A stretch of 64,000 nucleotides of DNA from Gautieria morchelliformis. Its lineage: Eukaryota > Basidiomycota > Agaricomycetes > Gomphales > Gomphaceae. The position numbers were made by a program, and so were the translations under genes. Shown here piece by piece: positions 35,295 to 46,566 of the stretch (position 1 is its first letter; the number at the start of each line of letters is the position of its first letter). Under the pieces are notes generated by a model. The model saw nothing but the letters and a program-made list of their open reading frames with translations. It was not told where the DNA came from and ran no database searches. The DNA is taken from assembly GCA_015179125.1 (NCBI GenBank), contig WHVA01000320.1:62001-126000 (forward strand). Direction: 5' to 3'.

Positions 35295-35530
35295 ACAGTC
35301 TATATTGTTCTATGAATATATATACTGTACATACTGTATATACTGTATATGCTGGCCTAGGCCAGTATATACTGCCAGTGTATGTACAGTATATACAGAT
35401 ATACTGCATGTATAGTATATACTGTATGTACAGTATATACTGTAAGTACAGTATGTCCAGTATACACAGTATGTCCAGTATATGCTGTATGTACAGTATA
35501 TATATATATCCATAGAACAATATAGACTGT
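35295..35530. repeat. Palindromic TACAGTATATACTG array
   Basis: A perfect 20-bp inverted repeat (ACAGTCTATATTGTTCTATG at 35295-35314 and its complement at 35511-35530) brackets tandem self-complementary units of the TACAGTATATACTG type. A CTGGCCTAGGCCAG palindrome lies near 35352. The whole tract can fold into many alternative hairpins. Confidence 0.85.
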
Positions 35531-35734
35531 ACTACTATCACTGAGCACTGGCACTGGCAGGACATGGATCAATCTCCTCAAACTTTATGCAGCATTGCAA
35601 ACTCCATAGAACTTGGAAAGGGTATTTGTATAGAACATGTATCTATACTATGTCCTTCAGTTGAACTATCTATCAATTATCTGTAGTAGACAGGAATTAT
35701 AGGCAGTAGGTATGGACTTGTTGCTCAAAAGAAT

Positions 35735-36178
35735 AGACTAGAAATTAATTCACTCTCTCAGTGAATTTAGTTGTCACTATAAATATATTATACACTACCT
35801 AGAAATTAATTCACTACAGAGGATTTCTATGTCAATAAATCGAAAGAACACTAGACTAATTTACTTGCCTCTCTCAGTGAATTGTGTTGTCACTGAGAGA
35901 GGGGGAAATCTGTCTCACTGTGCATGTACTACTACCCGGCTCTTTAGCGCCCAAGAGCTCGCGTGTCGGAGTCATTTCAGACTACGCTGGGTGCAGCCGC
36001 TTGTGAAAATAGAAATAACAAAATGAAATGGAGAAGTAGGGAGTGACTGGAAAATTTCGAAAATAATCAGAGAAATGTATGCATGGTACAAGAACAATGT
36101 GAGAAGAGATTGAAACACCATACAATAAATCGAATATATTATGCTTGATTTTGGTGCAGGAGCATAAATGCACCCAAG
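35735..36178 (+). mobile_element. Small dispersed non-coding element, copy 1
   Basis: Homologous to 53863-54357. Contains the hairpin CCTCTCTCAGTGA/TCACTGAGAGAGG, a second hairpin at 35939-35958, and the block CGCTGGGTGCAGCCGC. No coding potential. It is nested inside the 1.26-kb TIR element. Confidence 0.75.
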
Positions 36179-36501
36179 ATTATCCTAACAAGAAAAGCAA
36201 GGGACAAAGGCGCCACCTGCCAGGGGCATCCAAATGCCTGAAATCAGGAAGTGGTTCACTGTACTACTAGTAGGCTGTTTTTACCATGTAATATCTTACT
36301 ACACAGGTCATTTTTATTCCCACAAAAAATTGGGCAACATTGGTTTATATTTATCAAGAATTAAGAGCTATTGAACCATCCCTAGAAGATGGTATTGGAG
36401 TGATTCACATCCTGAACTCATTCCATTTCCTACTCAGTGATTGTATATATTTCGATTGCTCACTATGTACAGTTTTAGCACCGTAACTGCTTTGCCTGAT
36501 G

Positions 36502-37214
36502 TGTCTGCATTGTAGTACTGTCTTCCTGGCCTTTGCATGGGTGGATTTGGCGTCCAAGAGGGTCCAGTCCATGCAGTCTCAGAACTTGTTTACCTACTTG
36601 AGCCAGGATTCACATAGTGCATCTTGAAGACCATCTACAGGTATTGTCTGGAGTTGGCAGGCCACTCTGAGGGCCATGATCATCATGTGTGTTGGAATAA
36701 AATGAGACACCTTGGGTACCAAGAAAGATTCTTCTGGAGTTTCTAGCACTGGTGGATGTAAGTGGAACACCCACTTAACTGTGGAAGAAATACAGATATC
36801 TATTGCTTGATATGACCATACAGTTCATAACTGATATGTAAGAGTAACCTAGTATCTGACATGTGAAAAAAAACATTTACCATACAGTGTATACCATTAC
36901 CACACTGTCTGATATGTAAGTTGATCATGAAATGAATTGATGAAAAACCTGTCATACTTCTCCAAACATGTGTACTTGTCATGATGCGTTTATTTCTCAT
37001 ACTCAGGTGCTCTGTCCTGCCATTTCTCACTCCATCTCCGTGTTCATTCTGATCGCCATTGTCATGTTCGGCAACCAATTCTTGCTGTTCGCGCCAATTA
37101 CCATAGCCATGCCGTCAACGCACGATCGACGTCTTTGGACTGACTTGGCGTTCATCGCTGGGCCTATCACCTCCTCTGCTCAACCCTCCTCCGATGGTGT
37201 TCTGATAATCAGAT
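36502..37214. other. Unassigned sequence
   Basis: AT-rich, short frames only, nothing recognised. It lies between the TIR element and the family-B LTR. Confidence 0.4.
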
Positions 37215-38245
37215 TGTCATGACCTGTGTATTTCCTGCACCTTGTTATCCCCATTTCCCCTTTCGCTACTCCTCCCCCGTGTTCGCTCGGCTTTGCCCTC
37301 CACCCCGACCTCTCCTCCTCTATTTCATCTCTGTTTGCCCTTCCTCGCATTTCGCCGAACAGCCATTCGCTGCTCACATCATTCGCCAGCAGGCACACCA
37401 TCAAATCACAATCGACATCCCTACCCGGCATGATGGCTCGTCAGTAACTCCATCAGCTTCTCGATCCAACCCCCTTTTGGTGTTCATATGAGCAGGGTGT
37501 GTTTGCGGGACGTCCTACCTGTAGGTTGTGTGGGATCAACCCAGTAGATGAAGAACCCGTGCAGGGCAGTGTATATGCGGGCCCCAAGAGATGATTTCGT
37601 ACATAGGTGTCTTCGCCACCTTCACTCTCCATCATTTCATGTTCTCCCTCTTCTCTCATTCTATTGCATGTTTATTTCATCTATGTTGTATCATGACTGT
37701 GCACCCCTATCCAACCCTGACTCGTGACGGCCTCTTTCCTGTTCGCTGATACCTTACGAGCATTCGATATTAGTTTACATTCGCGTGTATATTCCCCAGT
37801 TCAATTATCATACATCGTCCATCTTGTGCAAACTTGACCTCGCTGTGATCATCATCTTGAGCCTTCTCTTGGAAATATCTATCTTCGATCAGCAGAGGAC
37901 TTAGGCATCACTGGTGAGTTCTCATACTTCATCTTCGTTACCTTAGCCTTTGAACCATTTTCTGTGCTGTTGGCGAAGGGCTCCGAAGGAGCACCTTCAC
38001 CGGCAAAGGGATTGTCGCTACTTAGACAGCCCTTCCGTGACACCTTGCACGTTGCATCGTCAAGTGCCACGGGCCATTTCGCTATGACTGTAGATAGGGT
38101 GAGCCCCGTTTGGGCAACCTTCTTACCTTGTGAACATTCATTGGTTCACCTATTCGCCGAACGGCATACTTTTTCGCACAAGTTATTCGGGCATTCGCTG
38201 TGTTCACTAATACACGATATTAACGCCTAAAAACCAATCTTGACA
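37215..38245 (+). mobile_element. Solo LTR, family B (1.03 kb)
   Basis: Begins TGTCATGACC and ends CCAATCTTGACA, the same ends as the solo LTR at 42684-43710. No internal retroelement genes adjoin it. The 5 bases on either side (CAGAT, GTACT) do not match, so one flank has probably been rearranged. Confidence 0.8.
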
Positions 38246-39647
38246 GTACTCATCAAAGTCCAACTGTCCTACATCATCTTGGGGATACCGTGGAACAAGG
38301 GAGCATGGTTGTACAATCCATTCAATTGGAACTATCCCTCCTTGTTTCTCCCCATTCTTGTCTCACAGCCTTTTTACCTCAAACATGTCAATATATTTAG
38401 ATGGCTCTGGATGTGGCTTGGAGAACCATTCAACATATGCAAATAGTTTGGGTACTGGAAGTCCTCCAGGCAACTCCTTTTTCTTGCCTGTAACATCCTT
38501 TGAGGCTGCAAATATCAGCCTCACTTGTGCTATGTGAAGTCCTATAAAAACGCGTGTAAGAAATGATTGAAAATGTTTAAATAAATAAGGTATCTTTACC
38601 GGCCAATCCAACTTGTTCAGTTCCCTCCTCACCATGTGGATCAAGAAGCACAGTGTCAAAACAAGCTATATTACTCTTTGCAGTTTTGAGTCGGGCAAGA
38701 ATTGCTCGTCTCTCCACAGTACCATCAGAAACTCCAACCACTGGTAAGGCAATGGATATTTGAGTCCAGACTGCTATATTCTGCCAAATGTCTGGTAATG
38801 GTATAGTTTGAAGCAACTGATTAAGGCATTGAATTGTAATATCAGGCATTTGCCGCTTAAGCAGGAACGTAACAAGTTCTTTTACAAGCTGTTGGATTTG
38901 ATACATGGTAGCAATAGCATATATATCATTCCGTGGAAATGGAGGATGACGAGCAACTGCATGTGAAGGTTTGTTATGAGACATGTGACCCTTTACTCTG
39001 AGTCGACGGATAGTAATGTCTGACATAGATTGAACTCCCTCAATATCTCCCACTACATCTGGTTGTATGATAGCCTCATCATATCATCATCATCATCTGC
39101 ATCATATTTTCAACTTGTAGGCCTATTATGTTTCCAGTCTCAATATTGTTGTCGGACCAGTCATTGTCAATCCAATGGAAATAAAGTGACCGCTGTTGAA
39201 TCTGGTCCTGACGTGTTAACCAAAGGATCATTTGGGCAAGATATTCCTTCCGATTTGTATGTTCAAATGCCCACTTGACCATATCAATGTGATAATGCTC
39301 TGATATCTCAGTGTTATAATTGTTTGTTGCACCAGCCCGTCGTATATTATCAGCATAATGTTTTCGACTATGCTTTTTAGGTATTGCCCAATTAACCTCC
39401 CCTCTCTTGACTTGGTGGCCACCATCCCTGACAAAAGCTTCTCGATGGATATCATAGATTTGATCAAACTCTGAAAGACGCTGTAGGTCCCCTTCACTCA
39501 GGTGTTTCCATTGTGCAGTAAAAATGAAGTCCAGTTCAGCTCTGACTGCCTGGATGATATCGCTTTTAACAACTCCATAGATTACTGGCAGGAAGTTCCT
39601 TTCAAGATCTTTCCATTCTCTTCCTGACCACTGAGAAATCTTGGATA
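38246..39647 (-). pseudogene. Plavaka-type transposase remnant (C-terminal half)
   Basis: Read downward from 39647: ISQWSGREWKDLERNFLPVI, FDQIYDIHREAFVRDGG, then NYNTEISEHYHIDMVKWAFE and LAQMILWLTRQDQIQQRS. Further on are LPDIWQNIAVWTQISIALPV, GVSDGTVERRAILARL, CFDTVLLDPHGEEG and LPVPKLFAYVEWFSKPHPEP, then IVPIEWIVQPCSLVPRYP. The NYNTE...HID...WL.R block and the DTVL...YVEWF order match Plavaka (CACTA-related) transposases of basidiomycetes from memory. Frameshifts separate the blocks. The upstream part is cut at 39647 by a Helitron end and the tail by the family-B LTR. Confidence 0.7.
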
Positions 39648-39939
39648 TCTATAGTATAAAGTTCTAGTGGGGGCGGTTGTGGGCCTCCCTATATGAAAAC
39701 AGCACGCTCTGCTGACATAATCCTGACATAAGCCTGACATAATCCTGACTAAGACGCAAACAAACCACGCACTATGGCGGGGCTTGAATGCGAGCGGCGC
39801 AGCCGCGAGCGACCAAGCAGCGTTCCTGGTCACGTGACCGGTTCGCGTCCAACTTTGCTGGCGCGCGCACCCACCTTCCCTCAACCCTCCTGCTGCCATT
39901 TCCTGTGGTCCAACTGGCAACCTCTGGCTCTCCTGCCCA

Positions 39940-40165
39940 CTGTCTCTGTGCCTGCTGGATCTGTCTGTCTGCTGCTGGCTCTCTGTCTATGTTGCTGGCT
40001 CTCTGTCTGTTGCTGGCTGTCTCTCTGTCTGGCTCTCTGTCTGGCTCTCTGTCTGGCTCTCTGTCTGGCTCTCTGTCTGGCTCTCTCTGTGTCTGCTACT
40101 GGCTTTCTCTGTGTGTGGCTCTTCCTGTGTCTCTTACTGGAGCTCTCTGTCTCTCTACAGTCCCC
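39940..40165 (+). repeat. CTG/TCTGGCTC microsatellite in H0
   Basis: Runs of CTCTGTCTGG and GCTGGCTCTCTG. The same position in the other Helitrons holds TCTGCTGTCTGCTCTGTGC-type repeats. Confidence 0.8.
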
Positions 40166-40185
40166 TCAGGTAAATATTGTTAATA

Positions 40186-41060
40186 TTTTCGCTTTTTTAT
40201 CCTCTTTTGACTTCTTTTCACCCTAGGCTGCTCCTCTCATTGCATCCCACCTTCCTTGATGGTCATTACTGGCTCTGGTGTGTTTTTTCCTGTAATATCT
40301 ATCATTTCTTCCAATAATTTTCGCTTTTTTATCCTCTTTTTGTCTTCTTTTCAGCCACCTCTCTCAATGCCTCTCAGCATCTCACATTGCCTGTCTGATA
40401 TTGGTGCATCTGGTGTGTCTTGCTATCATGTTTTGATATTTATTAGAATCAGCTTCTCTCCATGGTAAATATTGCTATTTCTTGCTATAATTTTCGCTTT
40501 TTTAATCTCTGTTTGATTTCTTTTCAGCTTATGTTGCTCCTCTCATTGCCTCCACCTTTCTTGGTCATCACTACTGTCTCCTGTGTGCTCTTTCCTTATC
40601 ATATCTGTCATTTCTTCCCCTAATTTTCGCTTTTTTATCCTCTTTTTGCCATCTTTTCAGCCCAGGTTCCTCCTCTCAGTGTTTCCCACCTTTCCTGTCT
40701 GCCATTGCTGCATCTGGTGTGTGTCATGCTATCATATTTGTGTTGTTTTGACATTTATTAGGATCAGCTTCTCTCCATGGTATTTCTTCTAACATTTTCG
40801 CTTTTTTAACCACTTTTTGACTGCTTTTCAGCCTGGCCTGCTCCTCTTATTGCCTCCCACCTTTCTTGATCATCATCATAGCCTGTGGTGTGTTTTTTTC
40901 TGACATTTCTTGCAATAAGATTTCGCTTTTTTATCCTCTTTTTTTGTTTCTTTTTTTTTTTTCTAGCGCAGGTTCAGAGCTCCCACCATCCTGTGTGTCA
41001 TGGCTGCAAGTGGTATGTTTCTTGCTCTCATATCTGCTTCTTTTTTGATATTTATTAGGA
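40186..41060 (+). repeat. Higher-order tandem repeat with intron-like modules in H0
   Basis: The motif ATTTTCGCTTTTTTATCCTC followed by a CTTTTCAG acceptor-like end recurs at about 40186, 40318, 40491, 40624, 40795 and 40920. Spacing alternates about 132 and 172 bases, a dimeric repeat of about 304. Exon-like stretches between are CCTCTCATTGCCTCCCACC. Confidence 0.8.
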
Positions 41061-41283
41061 ACAGTTTCTGTTTTTTTTTTTAATTGTTATGTATTTGTTT
41101 TATTTTATTTTTTCATGTATATATATACTGTATATTTGTCAAAATAGATACCAAAAAATTGCCTTGACTTTGCTAAAAATTAATGACAACAGCCTCTGCT
41201 TGCAAAATGTAAGTCTATTATCCATCGTAAACCCTCTGACATTTATTTATTTTCTCTGCACCTACAATAAGTTCACTTTTAGG

Positions 41284-41439
41284 CTCTTAGAGTTATGGTA
41301 CATATGGGGACATACTACAAACAAGGGACATGCTATGCACACTATACTTGGGTGACATGCTACACTCAGGGGACATGCTACACATGGGGGACACAGTACA
41401 AACAAGAGACATGCTACACATGATATACTTGGGGTACAT
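41284..41439 (+). repeat. 18-bp minisatellite of H0, left of the solo LTR
   Basis: Units like GGGGACATGCTACACATG; the array resumes at 41912 after the LTR. Confidence 0.8.
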
Positions 41440-41911
41440 TGTAAGGGCAACCCTGGCTGTTTGTGGAGATCACACTACCACACAACTGACAAGGGGAAAT
41501 CCAAAGTATGTATAAATGAACAGAGTATACAAGAGAGGGGATTCTCACCTGACAAGGGGAAATCCAAAGAGAAAAGTCTAAGGACCCCCAATGTCAGCGA
41601 GCCCGTATTATACTACGCTGCGCAGCCAGGGACAACACTTGGCACCCGCCATCAACCCTGCATCCCCCTGACCTCCCTGACCCTTGATTGACCCTTGATG
41701 CCACCTATTATGTGAGTCGCTTGATTTCCGACACTGTTCCGAGAGCAGACATCGGAAATTGGAGTGGAACTGGCAAAGCAAACAGAACTGGTGGAAGGTC
41801 TCCCAGAAGCGGAATCATTTCCGAAAGCAGAGGCGGTGATGGAATCGGAACCGTAAGCGGAGTCGGAAATGGAGTCGGAACTGGAAATGGAAAACAGGGT
41901 GTCCCCTGACA
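41440..41911 (-). mobile_element. Solo LTR of the Ty3-1 family
   Basis: The reverse complement matches the 5' LTR of Ty3-1, including the duplicated CCCCTTGTCA block. The ends are TGTAAGGGC and CCCCTGACA on the plus strand. Flanks TACAT and GACAT are a 5-bp target duplication with one change, set in the minisatellite. Confidence 0.9.
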
Positions 41912-42040
41912 GACATGCTATGCATGGGGGATACGCTACACATGGGGGCATGCTACACACAAGGGACATAATCCATATGATATACTTGGGAGACACACTA
42001 CACATGGGAAGCATGCTACCCATGGGGAACATGCTACACA

Positions 42041-42278
42041 TGCAGAGGAGAATCGCGTCAGACTAGCAGCTTATGCGGGCGAGTTGCTGGCCTGGCAAAG
42101 AGAGAGTGAGCTGGCGAAAAGTGAGCGGCGGCGACCCAGATGGCTTAAACCAAAGCGACCCACCAAGATCCGGGCCCCTCCAAAGCTTTATGTGAAGAAG
42201 CGCGCCCCCAAAACGACCGCCGTTGATCCAGAGGATGAGAGTAGCGGCTCAGAGAGTGACGAGAGTGAGGACGAGTGA
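42041..42278 (+). pseudogene. C-terminal fragment of a basic/acidic protein, probably transposase-derived
   Basis: An open frame of about 78 codons from ENRVRLAAYAGELLAWQ through LAKSERRRPRWLKPKRP to a Ser/Asp/Glu-rich end. The RRPRW-KPK tail resembles C-terminal tails of some basidiomycete DDE transposases as I recall them, but no catalytic part is present. The left side is abruptly joined to minisatellite. Confidence 0.4.
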
Positions 42279-42480
42279 TTTCCCACGGGTGTTTCAGATA
42301 CCCGTTTTGAGCTCCGAGTCCCTTCATGACTGGGGCTCACATTTATTACATTCCTCAGTTATAATTTGATAGATTAGACCTATAGGCAGCAGTAAAATAT
42401 GGTGCTATAATATACTCCGATCTTTTGAAGAATTTAGGACAGCACAGGGGACAATGAATGATAAATCCATTTTTGCTGTT
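42279..42480. other. Unassigned sequence
   Basis: About 200 bases between the protein fragment and the copia remnant. No feature is recognised. Confidence 0.4.
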
Positions 42481-42683
42481 TCAAATGACGGTGGAAAACT
42501 GTACCCATTTGGAAGGGATCACATGGCGATTGACAGGTACCACCGTACATGGGACAAGGTCCCAGACCTGGTGTTTGGATAGGGAGCCCATCTCGTCCGA
42601 CATGCTCTGCTCCCATTGAGGAGCATCTGCTCAGGTCAGGATCTCACGGTAGGATTTAGGGTCAGAGTCGCCACCCATGCAGC

Positions 42684-43710
42684 TGTCAAGATTGGCTTTT
42701 AGGCGTTAATATGGTGTATTAGTGAACACAGCGAATGCCTGAATAGCTTGTGCGAAGAAGTGTGCCGTTCGGTGAATAGGATGAACCAATAAGCATTTAG
42801 AAGGTAAGAGGGCTGCCCGAACGGAGCCCGCCCTATCTACAGTCATAGCGAAGTAGCCCATGACACTTCATGATGTAATGTGCAAGGTGTCATGGAAAGG
42901 TTGTTCAGCAGCAACAATCCTTTCGCCGGCGAAGGTGCTCCTTTGGAGCCCTTCGCTGACAGCACTGATAATAGTATGAAGACTAAGGTAATGAAGGTAA
43001 AGTACAAAAACTCACCAATGGTGCTTAAGTCCTCCTCTGGTCGAAGATGGAAATCTACAGGAGAGAGCTCAAGACGATGGTCACAGTGAGGTCAAGTTTT
43101 GCATAAGATAGACGTATGATAATTGAACTGGGGAATGTACATGCGAATGTAAACTACTTATATCGAATGCTCATATGATATCAGCAAATAGGAAAGAGGC
43201 CATCTTGAGTCAGGGTTGGATAGGGGTGCACAGTCATGATACAAATAGATGAAACACATATACAATAGAATGAAAGAGGAGTGTGATCATGAAATGATGA
43301 GGAGGAAAGAGGACGAAGGCACCTATGTACGAAAACACACGCCTTGAGATCTGCATACACATTACCCTGCACGGACTCCTCGTCTGCTGGGTTGATCCCA
43401 CACGATCTATGGATAGGATGTCCCGCGAATGCATTCTGGCCATATGAACACCTAAAGGGGTTGAGTCGGGAAGATGATGGGGCCAGTAATGAACATCATG
43501 CCGAGTAGAGGATGTCGATCGTGTTTGATGGCGTGCCTGCTGGCGAATGATGCGAGCAGTGAATGGTCGTTTGGTGAATAGGGCGAAGGGCGAATGGAGC
43601 GAAGATAGAGGAGGAGTGGTCGAAGGGAAGGGTGAAGCTGAGCGAACATGGAAGAGTGGTGAAAGGGAAAATAGGGATAGCTGGGTACAATAAATAAACG
43701 AGTCATGACA
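42684..43710 (-). mobile_element. Solo LTR, family B, in the copia remnant
   Basis: The plus strand starts TGTCAAGATTGG and ends GAGTCATGACA. The 5-bp target duplication GCAGC is exact at 42679-42683 and 43711-43715. Length 1027 bp, homologous to 37215-38245 along its length. Confidence 0.92.
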
Positions 43711-44069
43711 GCAGCACCACTCGGCAGCCGAGTTTGCCACAACAATGCCAACAACGTCGTCAGGGACATCTGCACCCCCTTGAGAGCTGGTGCATATGTC
43801 CTTCATCACCCTGTGAAGTACTGATTCATAGGAGAGGCCTCACATGGCTGCGCTGGCAGTGGGTAATTTAGGGAATGGGTGGAGCATTGAGGGGCAACTT
43901 CAGGTGGAACCGGCTGGGCAGGTGCAGAAGTCAGGGTGGGTTCAGGGGGGTAAGTCCACCACAATCTCATCAAGAGATGGAACGACGTCGACCTCAGTGG
44001 TAGGCAGGTTGGACTCGTTCACAACGACCCCTGGATGAAGCTCGCGTGGGCGACAGTCCTGGCTCTCAG

Positions 44070-44719
44070 TGTTACGACCGTTCATTTCCGACTTCCGACC
44101 TTCAGTTCTGCAACATTTTCCGCCCCTCCAATGTTTCCGACATTCCGCCCATTGTTCTATTCCCTTGTTCTTTCGACTCTATTACTCGGACCCACCGGAC
44201 CCACCTCACCGTTCATCAAGACCATATGTCTGGCCCTCCTTGTGTTTCATTGTCAGATATGTTTTCCCGACCCCTTGTTCTTTGCCATTGTTTTACCTTA
44301 CCCTGATCCCCCCTTGTAGTCCCATTGTTCCCAATTAGTTAGTTCCCACGCATTGTCTACTCGACTTCCGCTTCCCCCGGAATTTGCTTAGTACCATCCC
44401 ATTACCTGTTGTCTCAGCTCTTTGTATAAAAGCCTGTCATGTATGTCTGTTATTCTGCAATCAGATAATTGCCTTCGATACTTGATTTCCTTCGCTCCAT
44501 CTCCTGTTCTTAGCACAGCGAGTCTAGCAAGACCTCCGTCTCTCCGCCTTCCGTCTTCCGCCTTCCGCCTCAAGTTCCAACCAACCTTTAGTTCAGTACT
44601 TTCCGACTTCCAACTCCTTTCCGAAATACTTAGGATGATAGTTTATTGGGGGCGCAACCTACAAGTTGAAGCCGCTGTCCTTTCCAGTTCCGACTTAGCG
44701 GAAATCTCGATACGTAACA
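44070..44719 (-). mobile_element. Solo LTR, family C, in the copia remnant
   Basis: Starts TGTTACGACCG and ends CGATACGTAACA, flanked on both sides by the exact duplication CTCAG (44065-44069 and 44720-44724). Rich in TTCCG motifs. Homologous to LTRs at 55596-56287 and 59640-60325. Contains a likely TATA (TTTGTATAAAAGCC near 44420 on the plus strand). Confidence 0.9.
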
Positions 44720-45009
44720 CTCAGCCAAGACAATGTTCCTAGTCACGTGGATGTTTCCTGTGGAACGCTCGAGGCAGCAGTAGGCTTTTGAAGTCTCAGA
44801 GTAGCCGACAAGCATGCACTCGATGGAGCGGCTGTAGATCTTTGGGTTGTCACCGGGGACATGAACCCAGGCACAACATTCAAGCTCTCGCAGGTGGGAA
44901 AGCTCGGGACACCTTCCGAACCACATTTCATAAGGGGTCTTCCCTTCAAGAGTGTGGGTTACATACAATAACACATGCACAATGAACTTCAGCCAGCAGC
45001 ACTTCAACA

Positions 45010-45748
45010 TGAAGAAGGGGAGGAAGAGGAGGCACAAGCATGTCCTATGAGGGCACCAGTGTCCATCTTCTTTCATGGGCTCTGATACCTCCCAAGGTGC
45101 ACATCATTTGCACTTTTGAATCCCTCATTTATCCCATCAAAGGCAAGTGCCATCTTCACATGTATGGACCAGTTTAGCATGTGCCAGCTGCCATTCCATC
45201 TCCTTTACTGGGTTGTTGAAGTCAGAAGTATCTGGATCTGGAGGCCATGAATAGGCAACCTCCTTTGCAACTGGAATGGCACATATTTCATTGGCAGTGG
45301 ACATGCCCAGTAGGTATCCCTGAATATTGGCTTTTATGTGCTCTGACACCCTTGCACAGAATGCTTTGCTTTTCAACAGGATGTGCATCTCCTCTGCTGA
45401 TGGTGCATTTTTTAACCATACCAGCATGTGCAGATGGAGTGCTGCTCTCCCTTGAGACTTTACTGTTCCTATGTAGGCATTAACTTGTGTGAGTATACCT
45501 GGTGTGCTTTTGACCTTATACCCTGTGACTTCTACTCCAAACAGTGTTTCCAGCACAGTCTGTATGATAAAATGAAAGAATTTGCCACTGCCTAAGGATC
45601 CGCTGTGATGTTCTTGGCTCACTTACTTTTGTCTGGCCTGGCGGTTGAAAGGAAGGCACCCATGTTGATTTATTCCCCTCCAACAATCTGAGCTATTGGA
45701 TCGTTGATGTCATGCAGGCTGAGAGTGATCCAAAGGCTGGGTGGTGAC
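45010..45748 (-). pseudogene. Helitron Rep (helitron-like N domain) fragment with HUH motif
   Basis: On the minus strand: PSLWITLSLHDINDPIAQI, then QTVLETLFGVEVTGYKVKS, GRAALHLHMLVWLKNAPSAE, and WQLAHAKLVHTCEDGTCL. HLHMLVW is the HUH endonuclease motif of Helitron RepHel proteins, which nick and rejoin DNA in rolling-circle transposition. Stops and short shifts are present, and no helicase domain remains. It abuts the copia remnant at about 45010 and a family-B LTR at 45749. It could be a relic of the autonomous partner of the Helitron-like elements downstream, but nothing links them directly. Confidence 0.85.
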
Positions 45749-46278
45749 TGACAAGGTTGTATTTGGGTGTTTAATATTGCATATTAGTGAACACGGATAA
45801 TGCCCGAACAGCTTGTGTGACAAAATATGTAGTTTGGCAAATAATGTCAAGCCAGTAAAGATTATGAAGTAAAGGGTTACTCAAACAGAGTTCACCCTGG
45901 TCTACAGTTGAAGTGGATAGCTCATGACACTCAACAATCTAATGCGCAAGGCTTCACAGAAAGGTTGTCTGGAAGTAACAATCCTTTCACTGGCAAAGGT
46001 ACTCCTTTGGAGCCCTTCACCAACAGCATAGACAAAGGTTCAAAGACTAAAGTCGTGAAGGTGGGATATAGAAACTCATCAGTGGTGCCTAAGCTCTACT
46101 CTGGTTAAAGGTAGTAGTCTAGAGAAGAGGGCTCAGGAGGATGATCACAGTGTAGTGAGGTTTTTGCACAAGATAGACATATGATAATTGAACTGCAGAA
46201 TATACATGCACATGTAAACTACTTATACTGAATGCTCGTATGCTACCTGCGAATGAGAAAGAGGCCGTTGTGAGTTGG
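45749..46278 (-). mobile_element. Partial family-B LTR cut by Ty3-2
   Basis: Begins TGACAAGGTTG and follows the 42684 copy to about its middle (GAGAAAGAGGCCGTTGTGAG), where the Ty3-2 5' LTR starts. Confidence 0.8.
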
Positions 46279-46566
46279 TGTCAGGGTTCACGTATTTCCT
46301 TCCACAAGTTTCTATTTCCTTCCATGAGTTTCCGTTACCTTCCGTCAGTTTCCATAACCTTCCATCACATTCCATCACATTCCATCACCTTCCGTCACAT
46401 GTCACCTTCCATCACCTTCCGTCACATGTCACCTTCCATCACCTTCCGTAACCTTCTACAAGTTTCCGTCTCCCCTATTATGTAAGCCTTGCCAGTGCTA
46501 TAAGACTGTAGCCCGTGTGGTGGTGTTTCCTCAGCTTGATCTCTGAGGATACCCACTACACAGTTG
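46279..46566 (+). repeat. 5' LTR of Ty3-2
   Basis: Starts TGTCAGGGTTCACG, with an array of CCTTCCRTCAC-like units, then CCCCTATTATGTAAGCC, a TATA-like CTATAAGAC and CTTGATCTCTGAGGAT. The end is placed after CTACACA by comparison with the truncated 3' LTR and is approximate. Confidence 0.8.

Larger units (their letters stand above)
35238..36501. mobile_element. 1.26-kb element with 60-bp terminal inverted repeats
   Basis: The first 60 bases (CATCAGGAAAAGCGG...) match the reverse complement of the last 60 (CATCAGGCAAAGCAG...) with four differences, including the shared core AACTGTACATAGTGAGC. No transposase is inside. It holds an AT-rich palindromic array near its left end and a copy of a smaller dispersed element. 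No target duplication was found, so the superfamily is open. Confidence 0.8.
39648..42040 (+). mobile_element. Helitron-like element H0, 5' part (3' end missing)
   Basis: Starts TCTATAGTATAAAG directly after an A, inside the Plavaka remnant, and carries the family's GGTTGTGGG, GCGGCGCAGCCGCGAGC and GGTCACGTGACC (39828-39839) blocks. It continues with CTG/TCTGGCTC repeats, an AT-rich tandem and 18-bp minisatellite. No GC hairpin with CTAG follows, so the 3' end is lost. A solo Ty3-1 LTR is inserted at 41440-41911. Confidence 0.7.
42480..45010 (-). pseudogene. Ty1/copia pol remnant interrupted by two solo LTRs
   Basis: On the minus strand the first piece (45010-44725) reads LEGKTPYEMWFGRCPELSHL, IYSRSIECMLVGYSETSKAY, TGNIHVTRNIVLAE, the C-terminal end of a copia integrase. 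The second (44064-43716) is the Pro/Val-rich linker, for example LPTTEVDVVPSLDEIVVDL. The third (42683-42480) reads DPKSYREIL, WEQSMSDEMGSLSKHQVWDL, the start of the copia RT. Solo LTRs at 44070-44719 and 42684-43710 split it, each with an exact 5-bp duplication. The RT core is missing. Confidence 0.85.

Noticed and set aside
35939-35960. tRNA-like A and B boxes (TAGCGCCCAAG, GTGTCGGAGTC) suggesting a SINE
   Set aside because: The boxes are too close together and match the consensus poorly; no terminal A-tail or cloverleaf was seen.
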